DNA of 64,000 nt from Photobacterium sp. CCB-ST2H9 (GTDB taxonomy: Bacteria > Pseudomonadota > Gammaproteobacteria > Enterobacterales > Vibrionaceae). The notes beneath the pieces are model-generated. The model was given only the letters and a program-made list of their open reading frames with translations, searched no databases and had not been told where the DNA came from. A program made the translations under genes and the position numbers. Where the stretch lies: the NCBI RefSeq assembly GCF_023151555.2, contig NZ_CP100425.1, positions 1,736,001 to 1,800,000 on the forward strand, written 5' to 3'. How positions within the stretch are numbered: the first letter of the stretch is position 1; each line of letters begins with the position of its first letter. Positions 52,526 to 62,062 of this stretch are shown here, one piece after another.

Positions 52526-54013
52526 ATGACTTATTACCAAAAATTGGAGCAACACACTAAGAAGCTCTCAAGAATTCATCATTTATCCTCAATCTGCAGC
52601 TGGGATCAAGCTGCAAAAATGCCTGAAGGCGGGAACACTGCGCGCTCAGAAGCCATGGCTGAGCTGGCTTTAATTCACCATGAACTCTCTACCGCTCCTC
52701 ACCTGAGTGAATGGTTTGAAAAAGCTGAATCTGAGTCTCTGTCCGCTGAACAAAAAATCAGCCTGAAAGAAATGAAGCGCCAGTGGAAAATGGACAACGT
52801 CCTTCCCGCAACATTAGTCGAGCAAAAATCTCTGGCCGGCTCAAAATGTGAGCATGCGTGGCGCTCTCAGCGTAAAGAAAACAACTGGCATGAATTCAGC
52901 CAGAATCTGGAAAAAGTGGTTCAGCTTGCGCGTGAAGAAGCGCAGATTCGGGCAGAAGCCACAGGATTAAGCCGCTATGACGCGATGCTGGATTTATACG
53001 AACCCGGAATGACCTGTGACAAAATTGATCAGATTTTTGGCCAGGTTAAAACCTGGTTACCTTCTCTGATTCAGGATGTCCGGACAAAACAAAGCCATGA
53101 CGAAGTGTTAGTGCCAAAAGGCCCATTCCCGGTTGAACAGCAAAAGACGCTTAGTCTGGATATCATGGGCAAACTTGGTTTCGACTTCAGGCATGGCCGC
53201 CTTGATGTCAGCACCCACCCGTTTTGTGGCGGTGTGCCAACTGATGTTCGCATCACGACGCGTTATGATGAAGACGACTTCACCAGTGCATTAATGGGTG
53301 TCATTCATGAAACCGGACATGCTCGTTATGAGCAAGGTCTGCCTGAGCAATGGCTGGACTTCCCTGTCGGCCAGGCACGATCAATGGGAATTCACGAATC
53401 TCAGAGCCTGTTCTTCGAAATGCAGCTTTCCCGCTGTAAGCCTTTTATCGAAATTCTGGCGCCTCTCGCGCGTGAAGTATTTGGCCGCAATAACGATAAA
53501 GCCCTCAGCACAGAAAACATGGCACTCTTCAATACCCGCGTTGAGCCGGGCTATATTCGTGTCGATGCCGATGAGGTGACCTATCCTGCCCATATTATTC
53601 TTCGTTATGAAATTGAGCGTGATTTGATGGAAGGCAAGATTGAAGTCGCTGATATTCCTGAGCTTTGGGATAAGAAAATGACGGAATACCTAGGCCTGTC
53701 AACAAAAGGAAACTTCACCGACGGTTGCATGCAGGATATTCACTGGACAGACGGTAGTTTTGGCTACTTCCCTTCCTACACGCTTGGTGCCATGTATGCC
53801 GCGCAATTCATGGCCGCTATGCGCCGCGAGATGAATGTTGATAACCTGATCCGCGAACGGAACCTGCAACCTATTTTCAATTGGCTGGACCGACACATCT
53901 GGAAAAAAGCCAGCTTCCTCTCTACCGAGGACATCCTGAAAGAGGCGACAGGTGAAACATTGAATCCGGATTACTTCAAGGAACATCTGGTCAGCCGTTA
54001 CCTTGAAGGTTAA
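52526..54013 (+). CDS. Metallocarboxypeptidase, M32 (Taq) family
   Basis: The 495-residue cytoplasmic enzyme removes C-terminal residues with broad specificity. The zinc motif HETGH is at residues 261-265, followed by the family motifs GIHESQSLFFE near 291 and DEVTYPAHIILRYEIE near 352. A Shine-Dalgarno AAAGGA precedes the ATG. Length equals the bacterial norm of about 500. It is monocistronic, with a terminator that also lies between convergent genes. Confidence 0.95.
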   Translation: MTYYQKLEQHTKKLSRIHHLSSICSWDQAAKMPEGGNTARSEAMAELALIHHELSTAPHLSEWFEKAESESLSAEQKISLKEMKRQWKMDNVLPATLVEQKSLAGSKCEHAWRSQRKENNWHEFSQNLEKVVQLAREEAQIRAEATGLSRYDAMLDLYEPGMTCDKIDQIFGQVKTWLPSLIQDVRTKQSHDEVLVPKGPFPVEQQKTLSLDIMGKLGFDFRHGRLDVSTHPFCGGVPTDVRITTRYDEDDFTSALMGVIHETGHARYEQGLPEQWLDFPVGQARSMGIHESQSLFFEMQLSRCKPFIEILAPLAREVFGRNNDKALSTENMALFNTRVEPGYIRVDADEVTYPAHIILRYEIERDLMEGKIEVADIPELWDKKMTEYLGLSTKGNFTDGCMQDIHWTDGSFGYFPSYTLGAMYAAQFMAAMRREMNVDNLIRERNLQPIFNWLDRHIWKKASFLSTEDILKEATGETLNPDYFKEHLVSRYLEG

Positions 54014-54033
54014 ATGAGCTGAATCACTGAAAT

Positions 54034-54057
54034 AAAGGGCCGTTGAGGCCCTTTTTC
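54034..54057 (+). terminator. Terminator after M32 carboxypeptidase
   Basis: An 8-bp stem (AAAGGGCC with GGCCCTTT), a 5-nt loop and five Ts. Confidence 0.88.
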
Positions 54058-54060
54058 ATT

Positions 54061-54747
54061 TCAGACCATACTCATTTCAAGCACGGTGTTAATCGCAGTA
54101 CCATTCCATTTATAGACATAGTGTGCAGACTGGCAGACTTTATGGACCAGATTTGGCTTATAAAGTGCGTAACAATCATGCCCCCGATGACGCACAGATT
54201 CATACACAACGCCATCGCTTTTATTTTCTTTCAATGAAACAGCCAGCGCCTGTGAATGGGCATAATGCGTTGGGTGGTACAAATTAGAATCCAAATGAAC
54301 CTGTGTTGTCAGGTCAGTGAGATCGGCGGTAAACCAAGCCTGAATGCTCCGCATTTGGATATCTTGTGCAGGTTCCCGGGTATATCCGAGAATTCGTTCC
54401 ATGTGATAGATCGTTTCCTTAATGGAGGTATTCACATCTCGTGACGCATAGTAAGCACCAAAATCAGACGTGTTAAACCGGCCACCGTCAGGGTTCACAT
54501 GAGTAAAAGCTGCCATCACAAAACTACAGTGCGGGATACCGACTAACCTTTCTTTCGGCGGAACCCTTGAAAAGTCCCCCGTCTCTTCAGATAACCGGGG
54601 ATTCGTTAAAGCCTCAACTGCAAAAACGGCTTCTAATTGTTCGGGATCGGCAACATCTTCATATAGATTGATCGGAGGATACTTTGAAGGGATCAGCCTG
54701 AAACAGACCTGATCATTAAAATGCTGAATATTGTCATCATTCGGCAT
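54061..54747 (-). CDS. RES-domain toxin (NAD phosphorylase type)
   Basis: The 228-residue protein carries the RES fold. Motifs seen are CFRLIPSKYPP at the start, GGRFNTSDFGAYYAS with the catalytic Arg, IKETIYHMER with a Glu, and a C-terminal Ser region. RES toxins break down cellular NAD and arrest growth. I start at the ATG at 54747, one base past the antitoxin stop (TGATATG), with GAGGAGGA about 10 bp upstream; a further ATG at 54774 lies inside the antitoxin frame. It is the second gene of a toxin-antitoxin pair. Confidence 0.85.
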   Translation of the reverse strand: MPNDDNIQHFNDQVCFRLIPSKYPPINLYEDVADPEQLEAVFAVEALTNPRLSEETGDFSRVPPKERLVGIPHCSFVMAAFTHVNPDGGRFNTSDFGAYYASRDVNTSIKETIYHMERILGYTREPAQDIQMRSIQAWFTADLTDLTTQVHLDSNLYHPTHYAHSQALAVSLKENKSDGVVYESVRHRGHDCYALYKPNLVHKVCQSAHYVYKWNGTAINTVLEMSMV

Positions 54748-54748
54748 A

Positions 54749-55153
54749 TCAGGATCGTCCTCCTCGCCAGGCATTCAATCGCGATGCAACTTCGTACAAG
54801 TCTGCCACCCGGCCCTGAGACATCACATCCATTGCACTTCGGCCAGCGAAGAATGGGTGACTGTTTGGCTTTTGAACCCATCGATAGACACTGTCTTCAC
54901 TGGTGAACAAAATTCTCAGACATTTATGAATGTTCAGCAGATAACTCATTCTTTCCAGCAGATCCTTCGAGACTTTGGCTGACTCAGGATTTGAACGGTA
55001 TTTATTCAGTGTTGAGCGACTGGATAAACCCAGCAACGCCATCTGTTGGTTCTGATTACAGTCCCATTTGTCCAGAATGTTGAAGACAACGGGTAGCACT
55101 TTGTTACCCGCATTCTCAATCGGCTCATTGGCAGCAACGGAATGCGTACTCAT
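54749..55153 (-). CDS. Xre/MbcA/ParS-type antitoxin (DUF2384)
   Basis: The 134-residue protein has a helix-turn-helix-like N-terminal part (LGLSSRSTLNKYRS near 42-55) and the C-terminal DUF2384 toxin-binding part with NSHPFFAGRSAMDVMSQG near 97-114. Such antitoxins cap the RES active site and repress their own operon. Its stop is one base from the toxin ATG. Confidence 0.85.
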   Translation of the reverse strand: MSTHSVAANEPIENAGNKVLPVVFNILDKWDCNQNQQMALLGLSSRSTLNKYRSNPESAKVSKDLLERMSYLLNIHKCLRILFTSEDSVYRWVQKPNSHPFFAGRSAMDVMSQGRVADLYEVASRLNAWRGGRS

Positions 55154-55185
55154 GATCCTCTCCCACCATGCTTATTAATAGACAT

Positions 55186-55194
55186 ATTATAGCA
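55186..55194 (-). promoter_or_regulatory. Extended -10 promoter of the RES/Xre operon
   Basis: On the minus strand TGCTATAAT is a perfect extended -10, 33 bp before the antitoxin ATG. The -35 region is poor, as is common with extended -10 promoters. Confidence 0.6.
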
Positions 55195-55302
55195 CAATGT
55201 TTATGAATGGACATTCATCCGCATATTGGGAAGAAGGGAAACTCAGCAGAATTGTGGAAGGCGGGCCCGAAGCACAGTCGCTCAAGCCCGGACCTGAATT
55301 GA

Positions 55303-55968
55303 CTAGGAAGAGGATTTTGCCAGCCAAGGCGTCACCTTATCCGCAGGGTAAGGTAAGGTTAAAACAGCATTTTCAGGAAGATCTTTAACGTGAACGACAG
55401 CTTTACCATCTTGAATCGCAATCGTGCTCTTGTCTGAAACTTCAATCAGCCCTGATTGGGTCTGCTCAAAATGCATGACAACACCACTGACCTCTGGCAT
55501 AAACCAGGAAGAGAACATACCACCAAGATCACTCAGCATTGTGTCCATTTGTGGCAGAAGTCCAGCAAGCTCAGCCTTTGTCACAGACTTTCCAAATGAG
55601 TGGGTCGCAATCACTTGCATGGACAGATCGCAGACGATGTCATCGTCAATGACAAATGTGACATCCGGATTCGCCTGACGGAGATTGTTATCCAGCGGAA
55701 TCACCAAGGCATTATCTGCGGGAATCACAAGCTCCTCATAATGCTCTTCTTTCTGCATCCAGCCTTTATGGACAACACAGGTTTTACCCGTTTGCTGTTC
55801 AATCAAATAAAGGGCGATCTTTACATCAGGATGGGAAGATTCAACATTGTGCTTCAATTTGCCAAAAAGGTTGCTGTAGCGCATCTCAATATTCTGCGCC
55901 AAGGTTTGTGTTGAAGCACTGAGTAATGCTGCAGCGCATGCTGCCAGTAAAAAAGTGTTTTTAGCCAT
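55303..55968 (-). CDS. DUF2987 family exported protein
   Basis: The 221-residue protein has a signal peptide (about 1-24, ending LAQ) and no further membrane helix. It resembles the DUF2987 proteins of Vibrio and Shewanella, of unknown function, with MRYSNLFGKLKHN after the signal. Two cysteines in the mature part (near 58 and 112) may pair. It is 3 bp downstream of the Bax-like gene and ends the operon. Confidence 0.75.
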   Translation of the reverse strand: MAKNTFLLAACAAALLSASTQTLAQNIEMRYSNLFGKLKHNVESSHPDVKIALYLIEQQTGKTCVVHKGWMQKEEHYEELVIPADNALVIPLDNNLRQANPDVTFVIDDDIVCDLSMQVIATHSFGKSVTKAELAGLLPQMDTMLSDLGGMFSSWFMPEVSGVVMHFEQTQSGLIEVSDKSTIAIQDGKAVVHVKDLPENAVLTLPYPADKVTPWLAKSSS

Positions 55969-55971
55969 CGG

Positions 55972-56736
55972 TCAGCCCTGTTGCCAATACTGTCTGTTAT
56001 GCCGAATCATTCCCTGAATTTCATCAACATAATCCTGCCCGCGCTCAGAGTAACGATGCAGGCCTTCCGCAAGTTTCAGTCCTGTAATTTTGTGGCCGGA
56101 AGCTCTTTCCTGAGCCCGGATTTCTCTCAGTTCTGCATAAGCCCGATTACGGTTCACATTCATGAAATAAGCGTGAACCGATTGCTGCGCATCGGAGAAC
56201 ACCGCGACTTCATGAGTTGCACCTTCGTTTCTTGCGCTCGGTACAAGGCCACAACCCGGTGTATAACACCATTGTCCAAAATAATTGTTGCCTTCTTTAG
56301 CGAAGCGGGAGGTTCCCCAGCCGGACTCGTTGGCGGCCTGGCTCAACACAAGCGTTTCCGGGATTTCATCGACGCGTACCAGCATCTCATCCAGCCATTG
56401 TTCGGTAATTTTGTCATCTGTGAGTTCAACTTTGTAAGCATCTCCAAGCTGCCGGGCTTCATCCAAGTCGTTTTCCTGAATTGCCTGTCCCACTTTAAAC
56501 TGAGCCTGAATTGCCAATAAGAAAGAGCGTTCCTGGCTCACTCTGGCATTTTCCTGCGAGACTGCAGGACGGAGAAAGTTGAAAAAAGTTTGTTTCTTGT
56601 GAGTCACGTCTTCCATGACGTTGAAATCCGGCCGGGTCACTCGTTTCGTCTCTTCAGCTGGCTTTTCAGGTTCAGCACAGCCAAAAATCACCAACGTGCA
56701 CCCTGCAACGGCAGTTTGTTTTATATTTTTTATCAC
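55972..56736 (-). CDS. Bax-like glucosaminidase lipoprotein
   Basis: The 254-residue protein has a lipoprotein signal with lipobox VIFGC, the Cys at about residue 20. Residues about 120-250 form a glucosaminidase (GH73-like) domain with SQAANESGWGTSRF, which holds the catalytic Glu, and NNYFGQWC. It resembles E. coli Bax and should cut peptidoglycan glycan chains in the envelope. Its start overlaps the stop of the upstream membrane gene by 4 bp. Confidence 0.85.
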   Translation of the reverse strand: MIKNIKQTAVAGCTLVIFGCAEPEKPAEETKRVTRPDFNVMEDVTHKKQTFFNFLRPAVSQENARVSQERSFLLAIQAQFKVGQAIQENDLDEARQLGDAYKVELTDDKITEQWLDEMLVRVDEIPETLVLSQAANESGWGTSRFAKEGNNYFGQWCYTPGCGLVPSARNEGATHEVAVFSDAQQSVHAYFMNVNRNRAYAELREIRAQERASGHKITGLKLAEGLHRYSERGQDYVDEIQGMIRHNRQYWQQG

Positions 56737-57542
56737 GCGTCGAATACCTTCGTCTCTTCTTCTTTTCCTTGGTTATTGTTGTCGTCGCCATTGTCCCCTT
56801 TACGCACTGTGGTCACCTGAAGAGTGATACCAAACAGATTTCTGTACACAATCGCTTTTACATTAAAGAAAAACGGAATTGTCCAGATCAGACCAATACC
56901 TGCTGTCGCAAAGGAAAGGAAAAACAGGATCAGTACGGCCAGGAAAATGGCAGACATCGGCAGAATTTTACGGAATGTGGCGACAACCGAATATTGAATC
57001 GCCTTCATTGGTGTCACACGCTTTTCGCATACCAGAGTGATCGTCATGCTGAAAGCCATCGTCAGGAACAGGCCAATCAATGGGAACAACGCACTACCGA
57101 TCCCCTGCAGCGAAGATGTCAGCAGCATTGTCACAACAGACACCACAGCAAAAGGAAAACCTTTCACCAGATATCGCGGTTTTGTAGGTAAACCGACCGC
57201 ATGGTTCAATGCCATCAGGCTGACACCGGCATATAATGGCGCGCTGAGTACATCAGACCAGAAATTCGCCATAAATCCGGCTTCGAGAATATCCGGGGTC
57301 AGGCCTTCACCTGTGATAAAAGCGTCAAAGAAGATGCCCGGGTTACCCAGTTGCACTTTCAGCGCAACCAGCAGCAGTGCCAGCTGCGCCAGAAACAACC
57401 CTGCAATCGCGGGAAAAAATGTCAGAAAGTGCTTTGCAGTCACTTTCCAGGCTTCCTGAAGAACAGCGATAGCCTGCAAATCTGCTGTACCAGATGTTGC
57501 TTTTTCGATTGAGCCGCCAACCTGAAGACTTTTGTTATTCAT
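56733..57542 (-). CDS. Multi-pass inner-membrane protein, function unknown
   Basis: The 269-residue protein shows five or six membrane helices between about 38 and 235. The N-terminus is soluble, and the C-terminal tail is highly charged with Asn/Asp and Glu runs. It heads an operon with the Bax-like enzyme and the DUF2987 protein, which suggests a role in the cell envelope. I do not recognise a named family. Confidence 0.7.
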   Translation of the reverse strand: MNNKSLQVGGSIEKATSGTADLQAIAVLQEAWKVTAKHFLTFFPAIAGLFLAQLALLLVALKVQLGNPGIFFDAFITGEGLTPDILEAGFMANFWSDVLSAPLYAGVSLMALNHAVGLPTKPRYLVKGFPFAVVSVVTMLLTSSLQGIGSALFPLIGLFLTMAFSMTITLVCEKRVTPMKAIQYSVVATFRKILPMSAIFLAVLILFFLSFATAGIGLIWTIPFFFNVKAIVYRNLFGITLQVTTVRKGDNGDDNNNQGKEEETKVFDA

Positions 57543-57929
57543 ACAGATATAAGATTCACAGTAAATTCAAAACAGTGCTGTCGATTGTACGCTACCCCTT
57601 TCGGTAAACAAATCGCGCGATGGTTAAAAAATGCTTCAATACCTCAAAATGAGCGCAAAAGTATCGTCTTGATTCGGGTTTTGTTCAGATTAACACTGGG
57701 CCCAGTCGTCAGATTGCAATCTAAAAGCTGCATGATAAAGCTGGAAAACCGACAGATTTTGTTCAGAAACATTCAAAAACCTTTCGCAAAATCAATTGGC
57801 AAAAAAGTCATGTTCATGGGTCAAAAAAAACTTTGAATTCAACCGGTGGAAGACTATTATCCGCCTCCTGAAATAGACCTTATTTATGCTGCATGTAGTT
57901 GCATGAAATGATGTGGAGACAAGGTAGAG
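57543..57929. other. Divergent non-coding gap upstream of potA
   Basis: These 387 bp have no gene and must hold the promoters of potABC and the leftward membrane-protein operon. TTTTGTTCAGA is repeated directly at 57679-57689 and 57757-57767. No clear -35/-10 pair is seen. Confidence 0.4.
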
Positions 57930-59048
57930 TTGAACACAAACATCACATCCAAAGAATCGGTTATTCAACTGAAAGAGCTCAGTAAGAGCTTTGACGGTAA
58001 ACAAATTATTACCGGGTTAAATCTCAATGTTAACGACGGCGAGTTCTTAACTATTCTTGGACCATCCGGCTGTGGAAAAACCACGGTCCTGCGTCTGATT
58101 GCAGGCTTCGAAGATGCTGACGAGGGCCAGATTCTGATTGCAGGACAAGATGTGACACAGGTTCAAGCCGAACAGCGTCATGTCAACACGGTATTTCAGA
58201 GTTACGCCCTGTTTCCACATATGACTGTGTTTGACAACGTTGCATTTGGCCTGCGGATGCAGAAAGTACCTGAAAAAGACATCAAGCCACGTGTGATGGA
58301 AGCGTTGCAGATGGTCCAGCTGGATCAATTTGCCCCGCGTAAACCGCATCAGTTATCTGGCGGACAACAACAGCGGGTTGCTATCGCCCGTGCTGTGGTC
58401 AATAAGCCGAAGGTACTGCTGCTGGATGAATCGCTTTCTGCTCTGGATTATAAACTCCGGAAACAGATGCAGCTGGAACTGAAACAACTTCAGCGTCGTT
58501 TGGGAATCACCTTCATTTTCGTGACTCACGATCAGGAAGAAGCCCTGTCGATGTCTGACCGCATTATTGTGATGCGTGACGGTAAGATCGAACAAGACGG
58601 CACTCCCCGTGAAATCTATGAAGAGCCGAGCAACCTGTTTGTTGCCCGCTTCATCGGTGAAATTAACGTCTTTGATGCAACGGTCATTGAGCGTATTGAT
58701 GAGAAGCGCATCAAAGCAACCGTCGAAGGTCGTGAAGCCGTGATTCATTGTGACCTGAGCGTCAACAAAGACGATGCACTGAAAGTTTTGCTTCGTCCGG
58801 AAGATATTCGCCTGGAAGAAATCAACGAGAACGAAGAATCCTGGGGCCTGATGGGTCACGTTCGTGAACGTACCTATAAAGGGATGACTCTGGATTCAGT
58901 GGTTGAAATCGAAACCGGCAAATCGGTCATGGTCAGTGAATTCTTTAACGAAGATGATCCGGATGTAGACCACTCCTTGGATCAGAAAGTCGCGATCACC
59001 TGGGTTGAAAGTTGGGAAGTGGTACTGACTGATGACGAAAAAGCTTAA
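57930..59048 (+). CDS. potA: Spermidine/putrescine ABC transporter ATPase PotA
   Basis: The 372-residue subunit powers polyamine uptake. Walker A is GPSGCGKTT, the signature is LSGGQQQR, Walker B ends [11 protein letters not shown], and a C-terminal TOBE domain covers about 245-365. The start is TTG: AAGG lies 6 bp before it, and an in-frame stop 19 bp upstream rules out an earlier start. The 3' end overlaps potB by 17 bp. Confidence 0.95.
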   Translation: MNTNITSKESVIQLKELSKSFDGKQIITGLNLNVNDGEFLTILGPSGCGKTTVLRLIAGFEDADEGQILIAGQDVTQVQAEQRHVNTVFQSYALFPHMTVFDNVAFGLRMQKVPEKDIKPRVMEALQMVQLDQFAPRKPHQLSGGQQQRVAIARAVVNKPKVLLLDESLSALDYKLRKQMQLELKQLQRRLGITFIFVTHDQEEALSMSDRIIVMRDGKIEQDGTPREIYEEPSNLFVARFIGEINVFDATVIERIDEKRIKATVEGREAVIHCDLSVNKDDALKVLLRPEDIRLEEINENEESWGLMGHVRERTYKGMTLDSVVEIETGKSVMVSEFFNEDDPDVDHSLDQKVAITWVESWEVVLTDDEKA

Positions 59049-59889
59049 TCTGCAAAACATCATCATTTCGGTGATTGTCGGATGGCTACTGCTGTTCGTT
59101 TTCATTCCGAACCTGATGATTATCAGCACCAGTTTTCTGACCCGTGACGATGCCAATCTGATTGATCTGACCTTCACGCTGGAAAACTATGTCCGTTTGT
59201 TTGATCCCCTGTATGCACAGGTGATGCTGCATTCGTTCTACATGGCCGGCATGGCAACAATTCTCTGCCTGCTGGTGGGCTATCCGTTTGCGTACTGCAT
59301 TGCGAAAATGCCGCAGAAATGGCGTCCTGTCATGCTGTTTCTGGTCATTGTCCCCTTTTGGACAAACTCGCTGATCCGAACGTACGGCCTGAAGCTCATG
59401 TTAGGAACTCAGGGCGTGTTCAACAGCAGCCTGATGGCTATCGGAATCATCGATAAGCCACTTCGCATTATGTACACAGAGTATGCGGTCATGGTTGGCC
59501 TGGTCTATATCCTGTTACCTTTCATGGTGTTGCCCCTGTATTCTGCAATCGAAAAGCTGGATCACACCTATATTGAAGCGGCGCGGGATCTGGGCGCGAA
59601 TAAAGTTCAAACCTTCATCAAAGTCATCGCACCTTTGACAATGCCGGGCGTGATTGCAGGCTGCCTGCTGGTATTCCTGCCGGCAATGGGAATGTTCTAT
59701 ATTTCCGATCTGCTGGGCGGCGCGAAAAACCTGCTGATTGGTAACGTGATTAAGAGCCAGGTACTGAATGCCCGTGACTGGCCATTTGGTGCAGCGACAA
59801 GCATTGCCCTCACCTTGTCCATGGCCGTCTTGCTGTATGCCTACTATCGTGCTGGTAAGCTACTCAACCGTAAAGTGGAGCTGGAATAA
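59032..59889 (+). CDS. potB: Polyamine ABC transporter permease PotB
   Basis: The 285-residue permease has six membrane helices and the EAARDLGA coupling loop near residues 182-189 that contacts PotA. Order and overlap follow the E. coli potABCD operon. Confidence 0.95.
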   Translation: MTKKLNLQNIIISVIVGWLLLFVFIPNLMIISTSFLTRDDANLIDLTFTLENYVRLFDPLYAQVMLHSFYMAGMATILCLLVGYPFAYCIAKMPQKWRPVMLFLVIVPFWTNSLIRTYGLKLMLGTQGVFNSSLMAIGIIDKPLRIMYTEYAVMVGLVYILLPFMVLPLYSAIEKLDHTYIEAARDLGANKVQTFIKVIAPLTMPGVIAGCLLVFLPAMGMFYISDLLGGAKNLLIGNVIKSQVLNARDWPFGAATSIALTLSMAVLLYAYYRAGKLLNRKVELE

Positions 59890-59891
59890 TC

Positions 59892-60662
59892 GTGGGACGT
59901 ATTTTTAAATTCAGCTTGATGTCTGTGGTATACGCCTTCTTGTATATCCCGATCATTATTCTGATCGTGAACTCATTCAATGCCAGCAAGTTTGGGATGA
60001 AATGGGGCGGCTTTACGACGAAATGGTATGAGCAGCTGGTCAATAACGACAGTCTGATGCAAGCAGCCTGGCACTCGCTCAATATCGCGGTGTTTTCTGC
60101 AACGGCTGCAGCGATCATCGGCAGTCTGACTGCCGTTGCCCTGTTCCGCTACCAGTTCAAAGGCAAAGGTTTCGTCAATGGCATGCTCTTTGTGGTGATG
60201 ATGTCACCAGATATCGTGATGGCCATTTCCCTGCTGGCACTTTTTATCCTGATGGGTGCGAAGCTGGGTTTCCTCACGCTGTTGCTCTCCCACATCACCT
60301 TCTGTCTGCCATTTGTGGTGGTTACTGTATACAGCCGCCTGAAGGGCTTTGATGTCAAGATGCTGGAAGCGGCGCGTGATTTGGGAGCCAGTGAATGGGT
60401 CATCCTGAAGCAAATTATTTTGCCGTTAGCAAAACCGGCTGTATTGGCCGGGTGGTTGCTGAGCTTTACCCTGTCACTCGATGATGTCATTGTCAGTTCG
60501 TTTGTGACCGGCCCGACTTATGAAATTCTGCCATTGAAAATTTATTCAATGGTTAAAGTTGGAATTTCCCCTGAAGTCAATGCGTTAGCAACTGTCATGC
60601 TAATCATTTCGCTGAGCATGGTTGTACTTTCACAGGTCATTACCCGCGATAAATTAAAATAA
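59892..60662 (+). CDS. potC: Polyamine ABC transporter permease PotC
   Basis: The 256-residue permease has six membrane helices and the matching EAARDLGA loop near residues 159-166. It starts at a GTG two bases after the potB stop. Length matches E. coli PotC (264). Confidence 0.95.
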   Translation: MGRIFKFSLMSVVYAFLYIPIIILIVNSFNASKFGMKWGGFTTKWYEQLVNNDSLMQAAWHSLNIAVFSATAAAIIGSLTAVALFRYQFKGKGFVNGMLFVVMMSPDIVMAISLLALFILMGAKLGFLTLLLSHITFCLPFVVVTVYSRLKGFDVKMLEAARDLGASEWVILKQIILPLAKPAVLAGWLLSFTLSLDDVIVSSFVTGPTYEILPLKIYSMVKVGISPEVNALATVMLIISLSMVVLSQVITRDKLK

Positions 60663-60805
60663 GTTGCGTTTCTTCTTTTCTGCCCGATAATCAGGCAAGA
60701 AACACGGCCAGGTAGATTTCTGCCTGGCTGTTTACGCAGAGAGTCAGTCGATTGATTCTCTGTTTTATTAACCATCCCATCAGGGATTTTGGAGTTATCA
60801 CATCA

Positions 60806-61837
60806 ATGAAGAAGTGGTCCGCGTTTCTGGCCAGCGCCGCATGTGCCGCTACACTGGTATCCGGTAGTGTCAATGCAGCCAATGAAGAATTAGTCTTTAT
60901 GAACTGGGGTCCGTATATCTCAACGGAATTACGTGAACAGTTCACTAAAGAAACGGGCATTAAAGTCATCTATTCGACTTATGAGTCGAACGAAACCATG
61001 TATGCCAAACTGAAAGCACACCCGGAAGGTTACGATCTGGTGGTGCCATCAACTTACTTCGTTGCCAAAATGCGCGATGAAGGCATGCTGCAGAAGATCG
61101 ACAAATCGAAACTGACGAACTTCAAAAACCTTGATAAGAACTATCTGAACAAGCCATTTGACCCGAACAATGAGTACTCTATCCCTCATGTTCTGGGGAT
61201 CACTGGCCTTGCGGTTAACACTGAAATGTATAACCCTGCTGATTTTGACAGCTGGGAAGACCTGTGGGATCCGAAATACCGTGGTCAGCTGATGCTGATG
61301 GATGACACCCGTGAAGTGCATCACATCGCATTGAAGATTCTAGGTTACTCAGGCAATACAACCGATCCTAAACAGATCAACGAAGCTTACGAAAAACTGA
61401 AAGAGCTGATGCCAAATGTTCTGGTCTTCAACTCTGACAACCCAGCTGCGCCATATATGGCCGGTGAAGTTGGCTTAGGCATGCTTTGGAATGGTTCAGC
61501 GGCGGCTGCGCAGCGTGAAGGACTGCCAATTCAATTAGTATGGCCAAAAGAAGGTGGTATTTACTGGGTAGACAACCTGTCGATTACCAGCAACGCGAAA
61601 AACGTGGACGCTGCGCACAAGATGATCGACTTCCTGCTGCGCCCGGATGTTGCCGCAAAAATTTCAGAAGAAACCGGTTACCTGACGGGTGTTGCTGCTT
61701 CGAATGCGAAGTATAAAGACAACCCGACATTATTCCCGCCACAGGAAGAACTGGATCGCGGCGAGTTCCAAAACGCCGTCGGCGATGCCAATATTCTGTA
61801 CGAGGAAAACTTCCTGAAACTGAAAGCTGGCCAATAA
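60806..61837 (+). CDS. potD: Periplasmic spermidine/putrescine-binding protein PotD, copy 1
   Basis: The 343-residue protein has a signal peptide (about 1-24, ending VNA). The mature part has the PotD motifs FMNWGPYIS, IKVIYSTYESNE, YDLVVPST, MLWNGSAAAA and IYWVDN, the last two regions contributing polyamine ligands. I start at the ATG at 60806; the longer frame from 60752 would hide the signal peptide. A terminator separates it from copy 2. Confidence 0.93.
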   Translation: MKKWSAFLASAACAATLVSGSVNAANEELVFMNWGPYISTELREQFTKETGIKVIYSTYESNETMYAKLKAHPEGYDLVVPSTYFVAKMRDEGMLQKIDKSKLTNFKNLDKNYLNKPFDPNNEYSIPHVLGITGLAVNTEMYNPADFDSWEDLWDPKYRGQLMLMDDTREVHHIALKILGYSGNTTDPKQINEAYEKLKELMPNVLVFNSDNPAAPYMAGEVGLGMLWNGSAAAAQREGLPIQLVWPKEGGIYWVDNLSITSNAKNVDAAHKMIDFLLRPDVAAKISEETGYLTGVAASNAKYKDNPTLFPPQEELDRGEFQNAVGDANILYEENFLKLKAGQ

Positions 61838-61849
61838 GTACTTTCTTTA

Positions 61850-61878
61850 GGCAACCAAACCACATTGGTTGCCTTTTT
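61850..61878 (+). terminator. Terminator between the two potD genes
   Basis: A 9-bp perfect stem (GGCAACCAA with TTGGTTGCC), a 6-nt loop and five Ts. Confidence 0.9.
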
Positions 61879-62062
61879 CCGCCCCCCCTCTGCTATACTC
61901 TCCCACTGATTCTTGAATGAATTCCACACGTTAGAAACGGCACCCGTGCCCTTCTGACATGCACCCGTCAACGTATTTGACATCACTTGTCCGCAAGAGA
62001 GGTGGGCATTGCTATAGCGACCGGATAGCCTCAGCAAGGCTTCTGAAGTTAGGAGTAAAAAA

